From positions 310,001 through 374,000 of the forward strand of contig BCIX01000001.1 in assembly GCA_001600095.1 (NCBI GenBank): DNA of 64,000 nt, in the 5' to 3' direction. Each line of letters starts with the position of its first letter. The first letter of the stretch is position 1. The DNA is from Bullera alba. Taxonomy: Eukaryota > Basidiomycota > Tremellomycetes > Tremellales > Bulleraceae. A model generated the notes under the pieces. It saw only the letters and a list, made by a program, of their open reading frames with translations, did not search any database and was not told where the DNA came from. The translations under genes and the position numbers were made by a program. Positions 10,801 to 21,798 of this stretch are shown piece after piece.

Positions 10801-11947
10801 TCACGTCGAGCCCGAGAACCAGCTCTTTGCCGGCCCCAGCCAGGATTGTGGTGATGGTGATTGTGTCGGAGGACCTGGCTGCCAGGCTTCCACTCCGGCC
10901 CCGGTTGATTCAGGCTTCAATGACCCGGTCGTCGATTCCACCTCACTCGCGTCCCCTTTGTCCGGTATCGTCGTTTGATCCCTGGTAGTCCGAATGACGG
11001 GCTTCGTCGGCTGGACTGGGCGATCCACATCTGCCACTGCTGCAACCCTCTCCGCCTCTGCTACTTCTTTCCGCCTCTGAACTTCCTTCTGCACATCCAC
11101 GTCTTTTGCTCTTGCTCCTGTATCGCGTGCAATCTCCAGGATGGAATGTACAGCGCCCAGCGCACCGCCGAATAGCGTCGTGCGGACGAACAACTGTCTT
11201 GGGAACCGGTCTACACCCCACCATCAGCACGTGAATCACTCACAAGGACTCTCTCCCGTCTCAATACTTACTCAGAGTTCCCACTATTGCACCCAGTATC
11301 GTACCGGACAACAAGCCATCGCTGAGATGACTCCCGCCCTCTCTCCACGTCCGCCTCACTCTCCATCCCTCGCCCTGGGGACCAGGGAGAGTGTAGATCC
11401 CGAAATACCTTTCCCGGGCGTAGGCGAGGTATTCCTCCATGAACATGAAGGCGCCGGTGGTGCCACCTATGAGTATGGCATACTTGCCGCCTTGTTGCAT
11501 TCCAGAGTAGAGAACACGGTAGTTCCGTGTCTTGGTGTAGAAGTACTATGGGGGGTCAGCGTCAGTCACGTAGACTACTAGCTGGCATTGGGAGCTCCGG
11601 TCCCCCATTCAGAGCTCTTCTGAGGTATGCTGCCTGCCTGCCGTCTATGGCATACCCCACTTCGTAATAGACGGTATAGCACTCACTAGCCCCTGGACCG
11701 TCTTCGGCTGTCTGTGCATGTTCTCCGCCAGGAATCTCAGCCTCGCCCTCCTTCCACCTCGCAGCGCACCAATGAACAGTCCCAGTCCGGCCGCTGCCAC
11801 TGGCTGGATGAAGAACGACGAGGGCAGCGTAGACAGCCAACTTCTAGGTCGCTCGACTTCGTCGTGCAAAGGTGAGATTGGCGTAGGGTCAAGGTCATAC
11901 TGCGACGACGAGGTGATGGGCTGGAGGGAGGAAGACGAGCTGGCCAT
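10801..11947 (-). CDS. Tim17/TIMMDC1-like mitochondrial membrane protein
   Basis: Exons 11947-11687, 11545-11272 and 11210-10801 give 314 residues. Four hydrophobic, Gly-rich segments are seen: FIQPVAAAGLGLFIGALRGG, YAILIGGTTGAFMFMEEY, LSDGLLSGTILGAIVGTL and LFVRTTLFGGALGAVHSIL. Paired GxxxG-type segments with short basic loops are typical of the Tim17/Tim22/Tim23 family and of the complex I assembly factor TIMMDC1. The last roughly 120 residues are hydrophilic and rich in Lys, Glu and Pro. The N-terminus is Ser-rich, without a clear cleavable presequence. The family call rests on topology and glycine spacing, not on a catalytic motif; another inner-membrane protein is possible. Confidence 0.6.
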
Positions 11948-12187
11948 GATGTGTTGTGCTACTGAGATGAGCTGGAAGTGTCGAGCTGTGACAGGTGTGC
12001 TCAAAGCCTACTGGCAAGAGCGACTTGACAGCGACAGCAGCTCGGCTCGAACCAAGCTCGAACTTTGAATCGTGCCTGAAAGCGACCTCCACTTTTAGTT
12101 GACTTTTAGGTCCATCGACGATCTGATCTCATTTGGTGTTGTATCCCACACCACGTACCGGCTACTTCTGCAACCAGAGCGCCCAAG

Positions 12188-13377
12188 ATGCCTGCCAAGC
12201 GTAAAGCAGAGGAGCAAGAGCCGGCGAAAGAGAAAAAATCGAAAGCCACACCAAGAAAGAACAGCGACAAATTGCCTCTGGCGAAATACCAGCCTACCGA
12301 CGAGTATCAACAGGTGACCAAAGCCGACTTTGTGGGTCGATATAGAGTCCCAAATTTGCTCTACGGAGATGTGCACTACAAGCCAGATGTACGTCCCAGA
12401 TCGATGTACTCATGAGTTGATGATAACCTTTGTTCAGTTCATACAGCCAGATGTGGCTGAAACATGGTATGAAGAGCTGCTGGATCTAGATACTTGTGAG
12501 AGCGGGGCATCACTGCACCCAGGGACTGAAAGCTGATGCTGCTATTGTAGGGTGTAAGTGCTATATAGCCAGCTGTCCCACATACACCATCTATGCTCTA
12601 AGCTGACAATTTACTAGACCAACCCACGCTGAAGATGTACGGCCGGACATTCCCCCAATCCCGCCAGATCGCCGCGTACTCCACTACCCCGAACGCGACG
12701 TTGTCATACTCTGGGACGACGATATCGATGAATTACCCATTCCCAGAGATACTGGAGAAGATGAAGAATCTGCTGGAAGCGGAACTGGGAGTCAAGTTCA
12801 ACCATGTCATGTTGAACAGATACGATAATGGCGAGGTGTATATCGGGTGAGGCTCCTTATACCTGGCGGGATGACCTCCATCTCGCCGTGCGCTAGAGAC
12901 GACACGATATGAGCAACCTTACTGACCCCCGGCATTAGGAAACACTCTGACAACTTGAACAACCTGGTCATCGCTAGTGTCAGTCTGGGCGTGGAGCGAA
13001 AATTCATCCTGTCCCCAAGGCTCCCGAGCAAAGCTCGAGGAAGCGTTGGAGCTGAAGTCGAGAAGGAGCTGTCAAAGAGAGCCAATGTCAAATTCCCGTG
13101 AGTCTTGCGGGTACACCCCCCAGAGTATAACTGACCCTTTGCATACATAGCTTGGCTAATGGAAGTCTGCTCGTCATGCAAGGTATGTCCAACTCAGCTG
13201 TTTTCCATGACGTAGACTGACTCCAGGTCGTAGGTCGTACCCAGGAGTTCTGGAAGGTGGGTTCGAACGATTCAACACCCAGACCTGCTTTTCTGATTTC
13301 CTTCCCAGCACGAGATCCCCAAAGAGCCTTCGATCAAGACCGGTCGTATCAGCCTGACGTTCCGGCAGCTGGTATAG
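12188..13377 (+). CDS. ALKBH2: ALKBH2-like Fe(II)/2-oxoglutarate DNA dioxygenase
   Basis: AlkB enzymes oxidatively remove alkyl groups such as 1-methyladenine and 3-methylcytosine from DNA. Exons 12188-12388, 12438-12495, 12551-12553, 12618-12846, 12939-13097, 13151-13182, 13234-13256 and 13309-13377 give 257 residues. A Lys-rich N-terminus (nuclear-type) precedes WYQPTLKMYGRTFP, then NRYDNGEVYIGKHSDN with iron ligands His166 and Asp168, distal ligand His236 in FWKHEIPK, and 2-oxoglutarate arginines in GRISLTFRQLV (Arg248, Arg254). Exon 3 is only GGT (3 nt) with its own acceptor TTGTAG and donor GTAAGT; it supplies Trp87, which is conserved in AlkB2 proteins as PW-x-RPT-type sequences. Skipping it would keep the frame but lose Trp87. 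Confidence 0.93.
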
Positions 13378-13421
13378 GCGTCTTGCGCGCTCCATCCAAG
13401 CGTCGGACAGGGCAAAACCGT

Positions 13422-13972
13422 CTACCAGAACCTATATGGATTAGCCAAACGCGGTGACAGATTGGAACTCACATTTTCACTACACGAAAGAAGCCGACCA
13501 CGATGAACAGCCCGAACAGCAATACCAACGCTCGAAATATTCCCACTGTACGCTGTCAGCTCAATCCAAAATGGAACACCTACCAATGATGTGAGCTATT
13601 GAGGGTCCTAGCTGTTCTTCCAACCTCGCCTGCCGCCGTTCGAGGGTTTCCGCCAAATCGCCATACAACGACCAAAGGGCATACCTCAGCCATAAGGTGA
13701 TAATCAAAACTGGTCGCACCTGGATTCCATATCAGCCCAGCTCGTCATGCAGCTCGAGGTCGGACACGCACCGATATATTGCCGATGCTGATCCCGAACA
13801 ACACGGCAAGGATGAGCGCAGTATCGGACATTCGAGGTGGTTGAGCGAGTTGGAACTCGGGGTGGAAGGCGGGTTGTCCATGGCTGAATCTAGGGTTGGA
13901 GTAGAGTCGAGGTGGGGGCGTGTCGGGGATGACGGTAGGAGTGGGTGGTGTGACTCGACGTCGTGCTGGCAT
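13422..13972 (-). CDS. Small membrane protein, unknown family
   Basis: Not recognised. Exons 13972-13772, 13719-13584, 13545-13473 and 13431-13422 give 139 residues. Residues 1-48 are Pro/Arg/Ser-rich and hydrophilic. Three hydrophobic segments follow: MSDTALILAVLFGISIGNI, VLIITLWLRYALWSLYG and ALVLLFGLFIVVGFF, with an amphipathic Glu/Arg helix (LAETLERRQARLEEQL) between the second and third. The last coding exon is 10 nt (Met completed, Phe, Trp, stop); intron 2 is only 38 nt. Arrangement resembles small ER or Golgi membrane proteins, but no family can be named. Tail-to-tail with the ALKBH2-like gene, 44 bp between stops. Confidence 0.7.
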
Positions 13973-14289
13973 GATGAGAGGATGATTGATAGGGTCACTG
14001 TGGTATGCGTATGTGAGAAACGAGAGAGCTTCCGATGCTAATCGAGTTGTAGAGGATCAGGTGGATCATGTTGAATGAACTGTTCTACTGTCTACCTTGC
14101 CTTCGGTCAAGCATCGACTCATTCAACTTAATCTCAATAAGATGAGTGAGATGATCGATGACCCTCGGGCCACTTTCACCGTACTCAGCTTAAGATCTGC
14201 ATGACAAGACAGAGACACAGCGATATCCACTTCTATGACATTCCCACGAGGTGCTTCATCTCACATTGACGTCCTCCAAGTCTCCTACT
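13973..14289. other. Upstream of the 139-aa membrane protein gene
   Basis: A 317-bp gap carrying the promoter of the preceding minus-strand gene and the 3' end of the next minus-strand gene. Nothing else is seen. Confidence 0.35.
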
Positions 14290-14697
14290 CTACTGCACCT
14301 TAGGGCCCTTGCCGACCCTGTTCTCCCGTCTCTCGCCTCTGACTCTCTGGGCTCTGTCCTGGTAGATTACGTAGCCCAAGACTAGTACGCCCAGAATGAT
14401 GATGTTGGCTGGACACGTACCCTTTCAGCTCCTCATCCTCGTAAGTGTAGAGACCGTGCACGCTCACAAGCAACAAACTGAGCGGAAGCACCGACAAAGG
14501 CTGCCAGCGACTCGACAACGCTCCATACCAATGTGATAACGCCGGAGACGATGGCGTAGATGACATTGAAGAAGGCCTGCAAGACGGCCAAGATGGATTG
14601 AAACAGGCCCTAAGAGACTCTGAGCAAAGTAGCTTTGGGAATGGGCGCTTTGACTCACTTGGACCATGTGGAAGATTCCCTCGAAGATGTTGGCCAT
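14290..14697 (-). CDS. Small two-helix membrane protein, unknown
   Basis: Not recognised. Exons 14697-14659, 14609-14468 and 14408-14290 give 99 residues. The start MANIFEGIFHMVQGLFQ opens a long hydrophobic stretch (LFQSILAVLQAFFNVIYAIVSGVITLVWSVV region, about residues 14-45), then AFVGASAQFV and a second hydrophobic segment IIILGVLVLGYVIY (about 65-78), ending in a highly basic tail RAQRVRGERRENRVGKGPKVQ. Two membrane segments with a basic tail suggest an organelle membrane protein with a cytosolic C-terminus. Splice sites and reading frame are clean, so the gene is credible despite its size. Confidence 0.68.
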
Positions 14698-16342
14698 TGT
14701 GAACGTGTGGAATAAGATGTCAAGGGCAGAGCTGGTGATGAGATAGCAGTCGCAAGAGATCTTGAAGTATCAGAGCAGATACAAGATGAGTGTCAACGTG
14801 TCAGCTTGTCCTCAAGTCCATGCACAGCCGCCGCCTCGCTGGCTGATCGCAAGAACAGTTGCTGACACTGTGGCCAGGGTCGTTTCAGGAACGAGCACTG
14901 GACCTCACTGGACAACAATCTTGCAGCGGTTTCGTAATGTAAACAAACGATGATATCATTTTGCCCATTAGAATTACCCGTTTTAGTAATAGAATACTGA
15001 ACTTGGTTCCAGCAAATCGATATGAAACAAGCCTGGAATCCAAGTTGCGTCATTAGGAAGATCGCCGTCCGGACCTTGCGGTGTCTCAATGATACACCCG
15101 TGTTGAAACTGGCCTTGTCTCCTCGCATTTACTCGTCGGTAGTCAGACCATCCTCTAAGATCGAAAGCAACTGTATAGCCGAACCCATGACTTGTACACC
15201 ACCTCTCGAACATCGCCCATTTCACTGAACGACGTAATGAATGAGCTTGCGGCTTGCCTCTCGAGCCGGGATCCTTCACAAATACAGACCTAGCGCGTCA
15301 GCACTAGTGGAGCGTATGTAACTACGGACCAGTACGGACGGTCCGTATGACCTCCCCGTGGCTATGACCTCAGAGAAGGGGAATTCGGTCGCAGCCGCTG
15401 CACCAGTCCTGGTACGGGTTAGGCTGAGGCAGCGCTTGCACGCCTTCGGGAGACCGACGGAGCTTCCGAAATACGAATCTGTGGTCAGTGTTACCGAGTC
15501 GATGAGTCAATGTGCGGGCCTCTTCGGGTCAAGGGGTTCTGTAAGATGTCCGTCCGGTCAGAACATGTAAGGGGTATATCATGCAGGCCGACTGGCTGAT
15601 CCTTATGTCGTTGTGGACCTCTTGGCTAAGGCTCTGTGCCACAACCAAGAATCCTCGAGCGCCAGGATCCGCGGGACAGATGCTGCCTCAGGATGACTGA
15701 GTAGCAGATACACAGCTAGTTAGAACAGGACCATGTCGAGCACGAGTATGCATGAGTCCTGTGTGTTTCTGAACCGCCGAATGGCCCGCAACCGTCTTAC
15801 CCGTCAGCTCTCAATCTTGGACAACTCGACGTCTCCTACCATGTGTCACAGATGGCATGTTCCATTTATCCCCCGAGCTGAAGGACGAGCAGTGTACATT
15901 ACGACAGGTCTAGCAGGCTCCGCATTGTTCATTGACATGTCGATTGCATGTCGAGCGTCTGTTTGACGTCTGGACGTTTCCTCGAAGAGGCGTCAGCTGA
16001 GCTGGCTGCTGCCGGAGGCTCGGAAAGATTGCCGCTACCCGTATACGATAGTCGCGCTTATATCGATTTGCTTCCGTTTTGCCCGTTTTGGCTTCATCAA
16101 GGCCAGGCTTCGCTGCTGCTGGAATACCGCACGACATCGATGCAAGCATTGAGTCATCTCAACGAACACGACATGGTGTCCACTGGCGTGATGCTGCACT
16201 CTTGACATCCTCCCCGACGAGCCTGCTTCCTCAACGCATTCCCAATCTTACTTCAAGCACACATTTCAGGCTTTTCGAACAATTTCAACCTCTTGCACTT
16301 CTCTTCGCTTATCCCTTTGTGTCAACAAAACAACTGTTCGAC
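14698..16342. other. Gene-poor 1.6-kb gap
   Basis: No coding frame with plausible splice structure, and no tRNA- or rRNA-like sequence, was found. The region holds the promoters of two divergent genes (the 99-aa membrane protein and SNT1). It contains the 8-bp inverted repeat and 10-bp tandem unit at 15323-15347. The leader just before SNT1 (16230-16342) is CT-rich. Confidence 0.45.
15323..15347. repeat. Inverted repeat overlapping a 10-bp tandem duplication
   Basis: TACGGACC at 15323-15330 is the exact reverse complement of GGTCCGTA at 15340-15347, with 9 nt between. In addition TACGGACCAG (15323-15332) is followed at once by TACGGACGGT (15333-15342), a 10-bp tandem near-duplicate. It could be a dimeric factor site or a hairpin in a transcript. 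Confidence 0.6.
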
Positions 16343-19300
16343 ATGTATCCCGAAGCTGGACCCTCTCGGCCTAGTGGGAGCTATTCCGCCTCAAATTCCG
16401 CCTCGAGGGATAGATGGGAAGGTGGACCAGGCGGTTATGACAGGGACGGTAGGGATAGAGATGGTTATCCTCCTCGAGCGGATGTAAGTATTGACGAAAG
16501 GAATCCTGGGGTCATGTTGACTCTGTTGCAGGCTGCGCCTGGCAGAGGCTACCCATCCAGAGATAGGGACTGGGATCGACGACCTAGACCTCCTCCTGTG
16601 ACGGATTTCCGCAGTCGAACACCGTCGCCTCCTCGCCGGAACTTCATACCGGAGCGGGATAGACCCTTTGACCGGGACAGAGAGCGGGAGTTCACTATGA
16701 GGGATAGAGAGAGGACGTTTGATGTCAGAGATCGACTCAGCCTCGAGCCGGGGTATACTAGACCCGCACCAGGTCCTCCCCCTGCCGCACCGTTCGGTAA
16801 TGGTAGACCGGCTCGAGATTGGGATAGATTCGACTCGAGGCGAGGAGGTGACTTTGCAAGAGATCGGTGAGCTCGTTGGTACACAGACTTTGATGAGTGT
16901 CTTCTAACGATCATATCTAGGCACACGTCACTAGGACCGTCCCCGCCGCAACGAAGATCACCACCATACCGTGGCCCTCCACGCAATGTCCGAGCAAGAA
17001 CACCACCGCCCTATCTCACTCCGAGGATGACATCCGGGCCTCGGTCTTCCAACTCCAATACTCCATCGACATTCACTCCCAGGGATTACCGAGACGGGAG
17101 AGATCTTAAAGATGAGCGGACGAGAGATGGATATTTCGCCCGCCCATTCGATACGCCCAGTGGTCCTGGACCCAGCTCGCATAACAACAACTCGCAAATA
17201 TCGTCGCCTGAAAAGATGCCTCCTCGGGCTCCCAGATCCATGCGGGGATCCAGTTCACCTGTAGAGTCCAAGAACCACCGACCGCTAGAACTGATGCCGG
17301 CCGCAATGCCTCTTGCGTCGAGCTCCCTGGAAGTCAAGCAGGAACGCTTCGAAGTCGTCCTGGAGGATGAGAACGAGAGGGATCTGGAAGAGGGAGAAGT
17401 TGTTTCGCCCGTCAAGCCCGCTCGGAGATCTCTGGATGACGGCCCTTCCACTAGCCCTCGTATAGTCGGCGGAGAGAGACATTGGGATAATAGGAGTAGA
17501 TCGCGATGGTCCCCTTCTCCCCGGTACAACCGATCAAGTAGCTACCGAGGTCGAGGCAGGAATTCGACTTCGCCCGCCAAACGTCCTCGATCACCCTTCC
17601 CAGGAGAATTCAACCCCCCAGCAAGGGACGCAGGGTGGAGCGTGAGGGGCCGGAGTCGGAGTAGATCGAATCCCGCCGATAGGAGGAGAGTCGTTTCAGA
17701 TGGAAACGTCGGAGCGTCAATCGAGTCACCGAGGAAAGTCAGCGATACTCAGTCAGCCCTCGGCGGTGTCAAGGAGGAGACACCTCAGGTGGTTACTCCC
17801 AATCAAAGAGTTACACCCGCTCAACAGGAAGAAGCACCTGTCGAGAAACATGGTGAAGATGATGGGAACGGCAGGGATATAGGCGCAACCGACAAGGAAG
17901 CAGCACAATCTGCTCTACCCGAGGAGCCGACTGTGAACGATCAGGATATTTCAATGCGGACACCCGAAGCCGAAATCTCTAACGAGAACGAGTCAGAAGT
18001 CGTCACCGGCGAACATAAGCGGAGCACAGAAGAGAGAATCCCGAAGGATCAAGCCGCCGAGAAAACCACCTCAAACGCCATTTCCGACCCGCCAGCTGAG
18101 ATCATATTGAATTCGCCGGTCAAACCTACGGCGGAGGAAGTGATTTCAACAGTAGCTGCAGATCAGCAACCCTCGAGCGCCGCGAATGAGGTTGTATTAG
18201 AGGAATCGGCACGGACTGTTGATCAACCCGCAGAAGAAACACCAAGTACAGACAGCAGCAATGTCTCGGTACCACCTGCGAAGATACCCGTACCTGCTCC
18301 TTCGAATGCAGCGGCGGATTTGGAGATGCCCTCCGGACCTCAAGAGGACAAAGCCATCGTCGATCAAGTGAGTGTTTCCTGCAAGCTTTGCAATTTGTGC
18401 TAAAAATGGCCTTAGCCCGTTGACCGAACTACGGACATTGCAAACCCGGAAAACGCCCTCGATGACAGGAAGACCCCTCAAACCTTCGACAAAGTTCGAC
18501 CCAGCCAGACAAGTCAGGCCTCGACAAGCGAGGAAGGCGACAAGGCCGACTCGATCCGACGGGTGACAATCGCAGAGCGTCGGTCTATCATTTTGGGTCC
18601 CACTTCTGCTCTCGCGTCTCCCTTTGGCGATAGGTTTGTGCGTCGAGACCCTCTGCCGACCGGAGACTCTGGCATGGGCAGTACGGACACCGAGACAGAG
18701 GCAGGACCAAAAACAGCTGAATCGGCTCGTCATCCCATACAAGTTGAAACGGTGGACGAGGAGGTGCGGCAAGCTAGATTGATCCTCGCCATTAAGAACG
18801 CTCAGGGGAAGTCGGCAAAATTGGATCTCGACTCGATCATCCGTTGGAACATGGAAGCTGCACCAACAAACACTTCTCGTACGCAGGGCGAAGAAGACAA
18901 TGCCGCCAAAGACGATCGACTTTGGCAGATCACGCAATCTATGAACTCTCAGCATGGTCGGACCGCCAAACTCGTTGGCAAGACTGTACACCGGGAGCTG
19001 CAGGATGATCAGAAGAGAGTGGACCGATTGCGGGCAGAGTATAAACAGCTCGAAGAGGAATGGAAGGGACACTGCAGTCACCTGGACTCCCTGATGGAGA
19101 AACGGGGACCTCCCCCCGCCGAACTCTACGCCACACCAAATGCGATCCTCCCAGTGGTGACGCCGGGTATCGGACCAGCGCCGGGTCTTGCCCCGTCGAC
19201 GCCCATCGAAGAGTCTTACGGCGCAAGAGGAAACAGACGGCGAGGTGTTGGTGATGCCGTGACCACCGAAGCCGAATTCGAGGCCATCCTCGCCGGTCTA

Positions 19301-21452
19301 GCGGATACTGCCGCCAAGGACCCAAATTACAGAGCGAGCAAGACTACGGCTGTCGTCCCTGACATGATCCCCCTTCATGAGCGCAAAATGGTTTACGATG
19401 ACGATAACGACCTCGTCACCGACCCACTGGCCTTTTACGACTTCAAAGGTGTTGCGGAGCCCATCTGGACCGAGGAAGAAAGAGCAATGTTCCTCCGTCG
19501 ATATCTCGCCTATCCGAAGCAGTTTGGCAGGATCTCCGATGGGTTGCCCGAGAAGTCGGCCTCTGACTGCGTGCTGTACTACTACAGGACGAAGAAGATG
19601 GTCGATTACAAAGGGATGTTGGCGTCACGAAGGGGTGATAAGAAGAAGAAGTCGCTGCCGATCAAGAAGAGCGGCAAGAGTTCTGCCCTGTTGGCCGATC
19701 TGAACAGGCAAAAACCGACAATCAACCCGTCCAGCGGTGGTACTGGTCCCAGAAGCGCGATCACCCCAGCGAAGAACACCGATGATACGGGCAGTGGCAG
19801 CGCCAAACGAGGGAGACAACCGAAAGACTCGATGATCGATGGGAGGAGGAAGAAGACCTTGGTGGCAGCTGCGGAAGAGGATGAGTCCGTTGTGGACTCT
19901 AGTGCGGGACCGTCAAGAGCAGGAAGCGAGACGCCATCAATGGCACTGAAGGGCAGGATGAGATTGAGCGTCAAGGCGAATAAGCGACCCAGAGTCAGCT
20001 CCGTCAATGGTCCTGATCCTACAGCTTCACCTGGCACCACTAGCGCAGCGACATCGCCAACTGTCGCCAAAGCTCAACCCTTTGATGCCATCACTCCAGC
20101 CGAGGGACAAAGTGCCTCATCTCCCTTGGCCACACTCGTCACCACGACGCCGGCCGGTGACCTTCTACCCCCAGTCAAACGCCCGGGCAAGAAGAGAAAA
20201 GTGGCTGAGCCATCCGATCCTTCCATTACGCCTACGGCAGAGGAAAAGGAAAAGGACCCGAACAGAGCCAACAAGAGGAATAACACCAACTCGTATTGGT
20301 CGGTGGAGGAGAAGAAGAAGTTTAAATACTTGGTCAAGCGATACGGGACCGATATCAAGGCGATCGCGGCGGAGATGGCGGGCAAGTCGGAGAGACAAGT
20401 CGCCAACTTTTATGACGCGCACAGGGCGGACATGGGGCTGGACGAGCTGTCGGAAGGCAGACCAAAAGCTGGAGAACCAGCTGAAGATCCAACTGTGAGT
20501 GCATTTGTCTTGATGTAGGCTAATATCCTACCAGTCCGCGTTTCAGCCCGCAGCATATGCTCGTTCCATCTACGATGTCTTCCCAGGTAAAGGAAGACCG
20601 CCATCTGCTTTCGGACACGATCGACCTGTTGGCCCTCGTCTGGGCATGTTCCCCTCGGCAGAAGGTATCGCAGCACCTACTTCAGTTCTGGAGCCAGCTC
20701 AACCAGTCTCTCGAAGTGGAGGCATGCGAATCTCCGCCTTGCTCAACGAAGATGCGGCGCCATCAAGCAGCACGATCATGAGCGAGCCAGTCTCTCGAGC
20801 TTTGTCGCCGAAAAAGGCTTACGACACCGTCGATGCTGCATCGGACGGAACTGTTTCCGAAAAAGACGCTGAAGGTGGTGTGGCGGCCAGACCATCTTCT
20901 GCTCAAAATCCAGCCTTTGCTCAACAGTCGTTCGCTCGAAGCACATACGATCAGGCACCTGTGGATCGGATGGATGCAAGGTACAGGCCCTCGACCGTGC
21001 CTCCGAACTACGAGACGGCCTCATGGGCAAGACACCCCGAGACGCCAAGTAGTGGCCCATCGGGAGGATACTTTCCCCCTCCGCCAGCCAGAGCTTCGAG
21101 CGCCGCACCTCTTGTTCAACGGCCAGTATGGGACCAGGGGCAAGGATCAGGATCAAGATCACACTCGAACTCTCACACAAACTACACCCAACAATATCCT
21201 CCGTCGTCGCATCCTGCACCTGCACCTCATCGCGAGAGCTACCCGCCTGCTCCGACTCAATCTCACGGACACTCATACACCTACGGACAGGGCGCTCCAC
21301 CTGTACATGAGCGTCCGGCACCCAGGTACGAACGCCCAGAATGGGGCTACAACGGTCGCAGTGCCTCAAACCCAAGCCCGCCAAAGTCGTCACTCTCGAC
21401 GTCCAACACGCTTCCTCCGTTGCAGAATGCGAGCGCATTTGAGCGAAGATGA
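16343..21452 (+). CDS. SNT1: SNT1/NCoR-type SANT corepressor
   Basis: Scaffold of the Set3/HDAC3-type histone deacetylase complex. Exons 16343-16483, 16532-16866, 16921-18367, 18416-20494 and 20535-21452 give 1639 residues. The N-terminal third is disordered and rich in Arg-Asp repeats (RDRDRE-type) and Ser/Pro. A coiled segment around LQDDQKRVDRLRAEYKQLEEEW precedes SANT1 (about residues 990-1035: IWTEEERAMFLRRYLAYPKQFGRIS ... DCVLYYYRTKK) and SANT2 (about 1268-1310: YWSVEEKKKFKYLVKRYGTDIKAIA). A KKKKSLPIKK patch follows SANT1, a likely nuclear signal. The tail is rich in Pro, Ser, His and Tyr. Two SANT domains with the PKxFxxIS/YYYxxKK pattern are diagnostic of NCoR/SMRT/Snt1; no upstream in-frame ATG is present. 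Confidence 0.92.
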
Positions 21453-21798
21453 CATGTGTTTGGGATATCTATAGTCTATATATCTGTTGTACGAGTCGAG
21501 AGTCCAGTCATAGTAAAGTCGAGTGAGCATGCTCAGAAGCGATGAATGCATTGCTATCCAGGGTCCTATCTGCAATCTTATCCAGGGTCAGTCGTGAATG
21601 AAATCCGCTTTCGGCGTCGCCGGCCTCGACGGCTTCAAGTGCTCTTCTCGTGCCTTAGGACCATGCTTCGATGGCGACAAAGAAGCAAACAGCCCATCAA
21701 TCCATGTTCACGACGGTGTATATATAGAGGTAGAGTCGTCGCGATGAAGCGATCTTGACACTCCATTCTCCTCCTCAAACGCCTTCGGCCGCAGAATC
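21453..21798. promoter_or_regulatory. Promoter region of the MBL-like gene
   Basis: A 346-bp gap. A run TATATATAG at 21719-21727 lies 72-80 bp before the ATG at 21799, a plausible TATA box on the plus strand. The remainder holds the SNT1 3' end. Confidence 0.5.
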
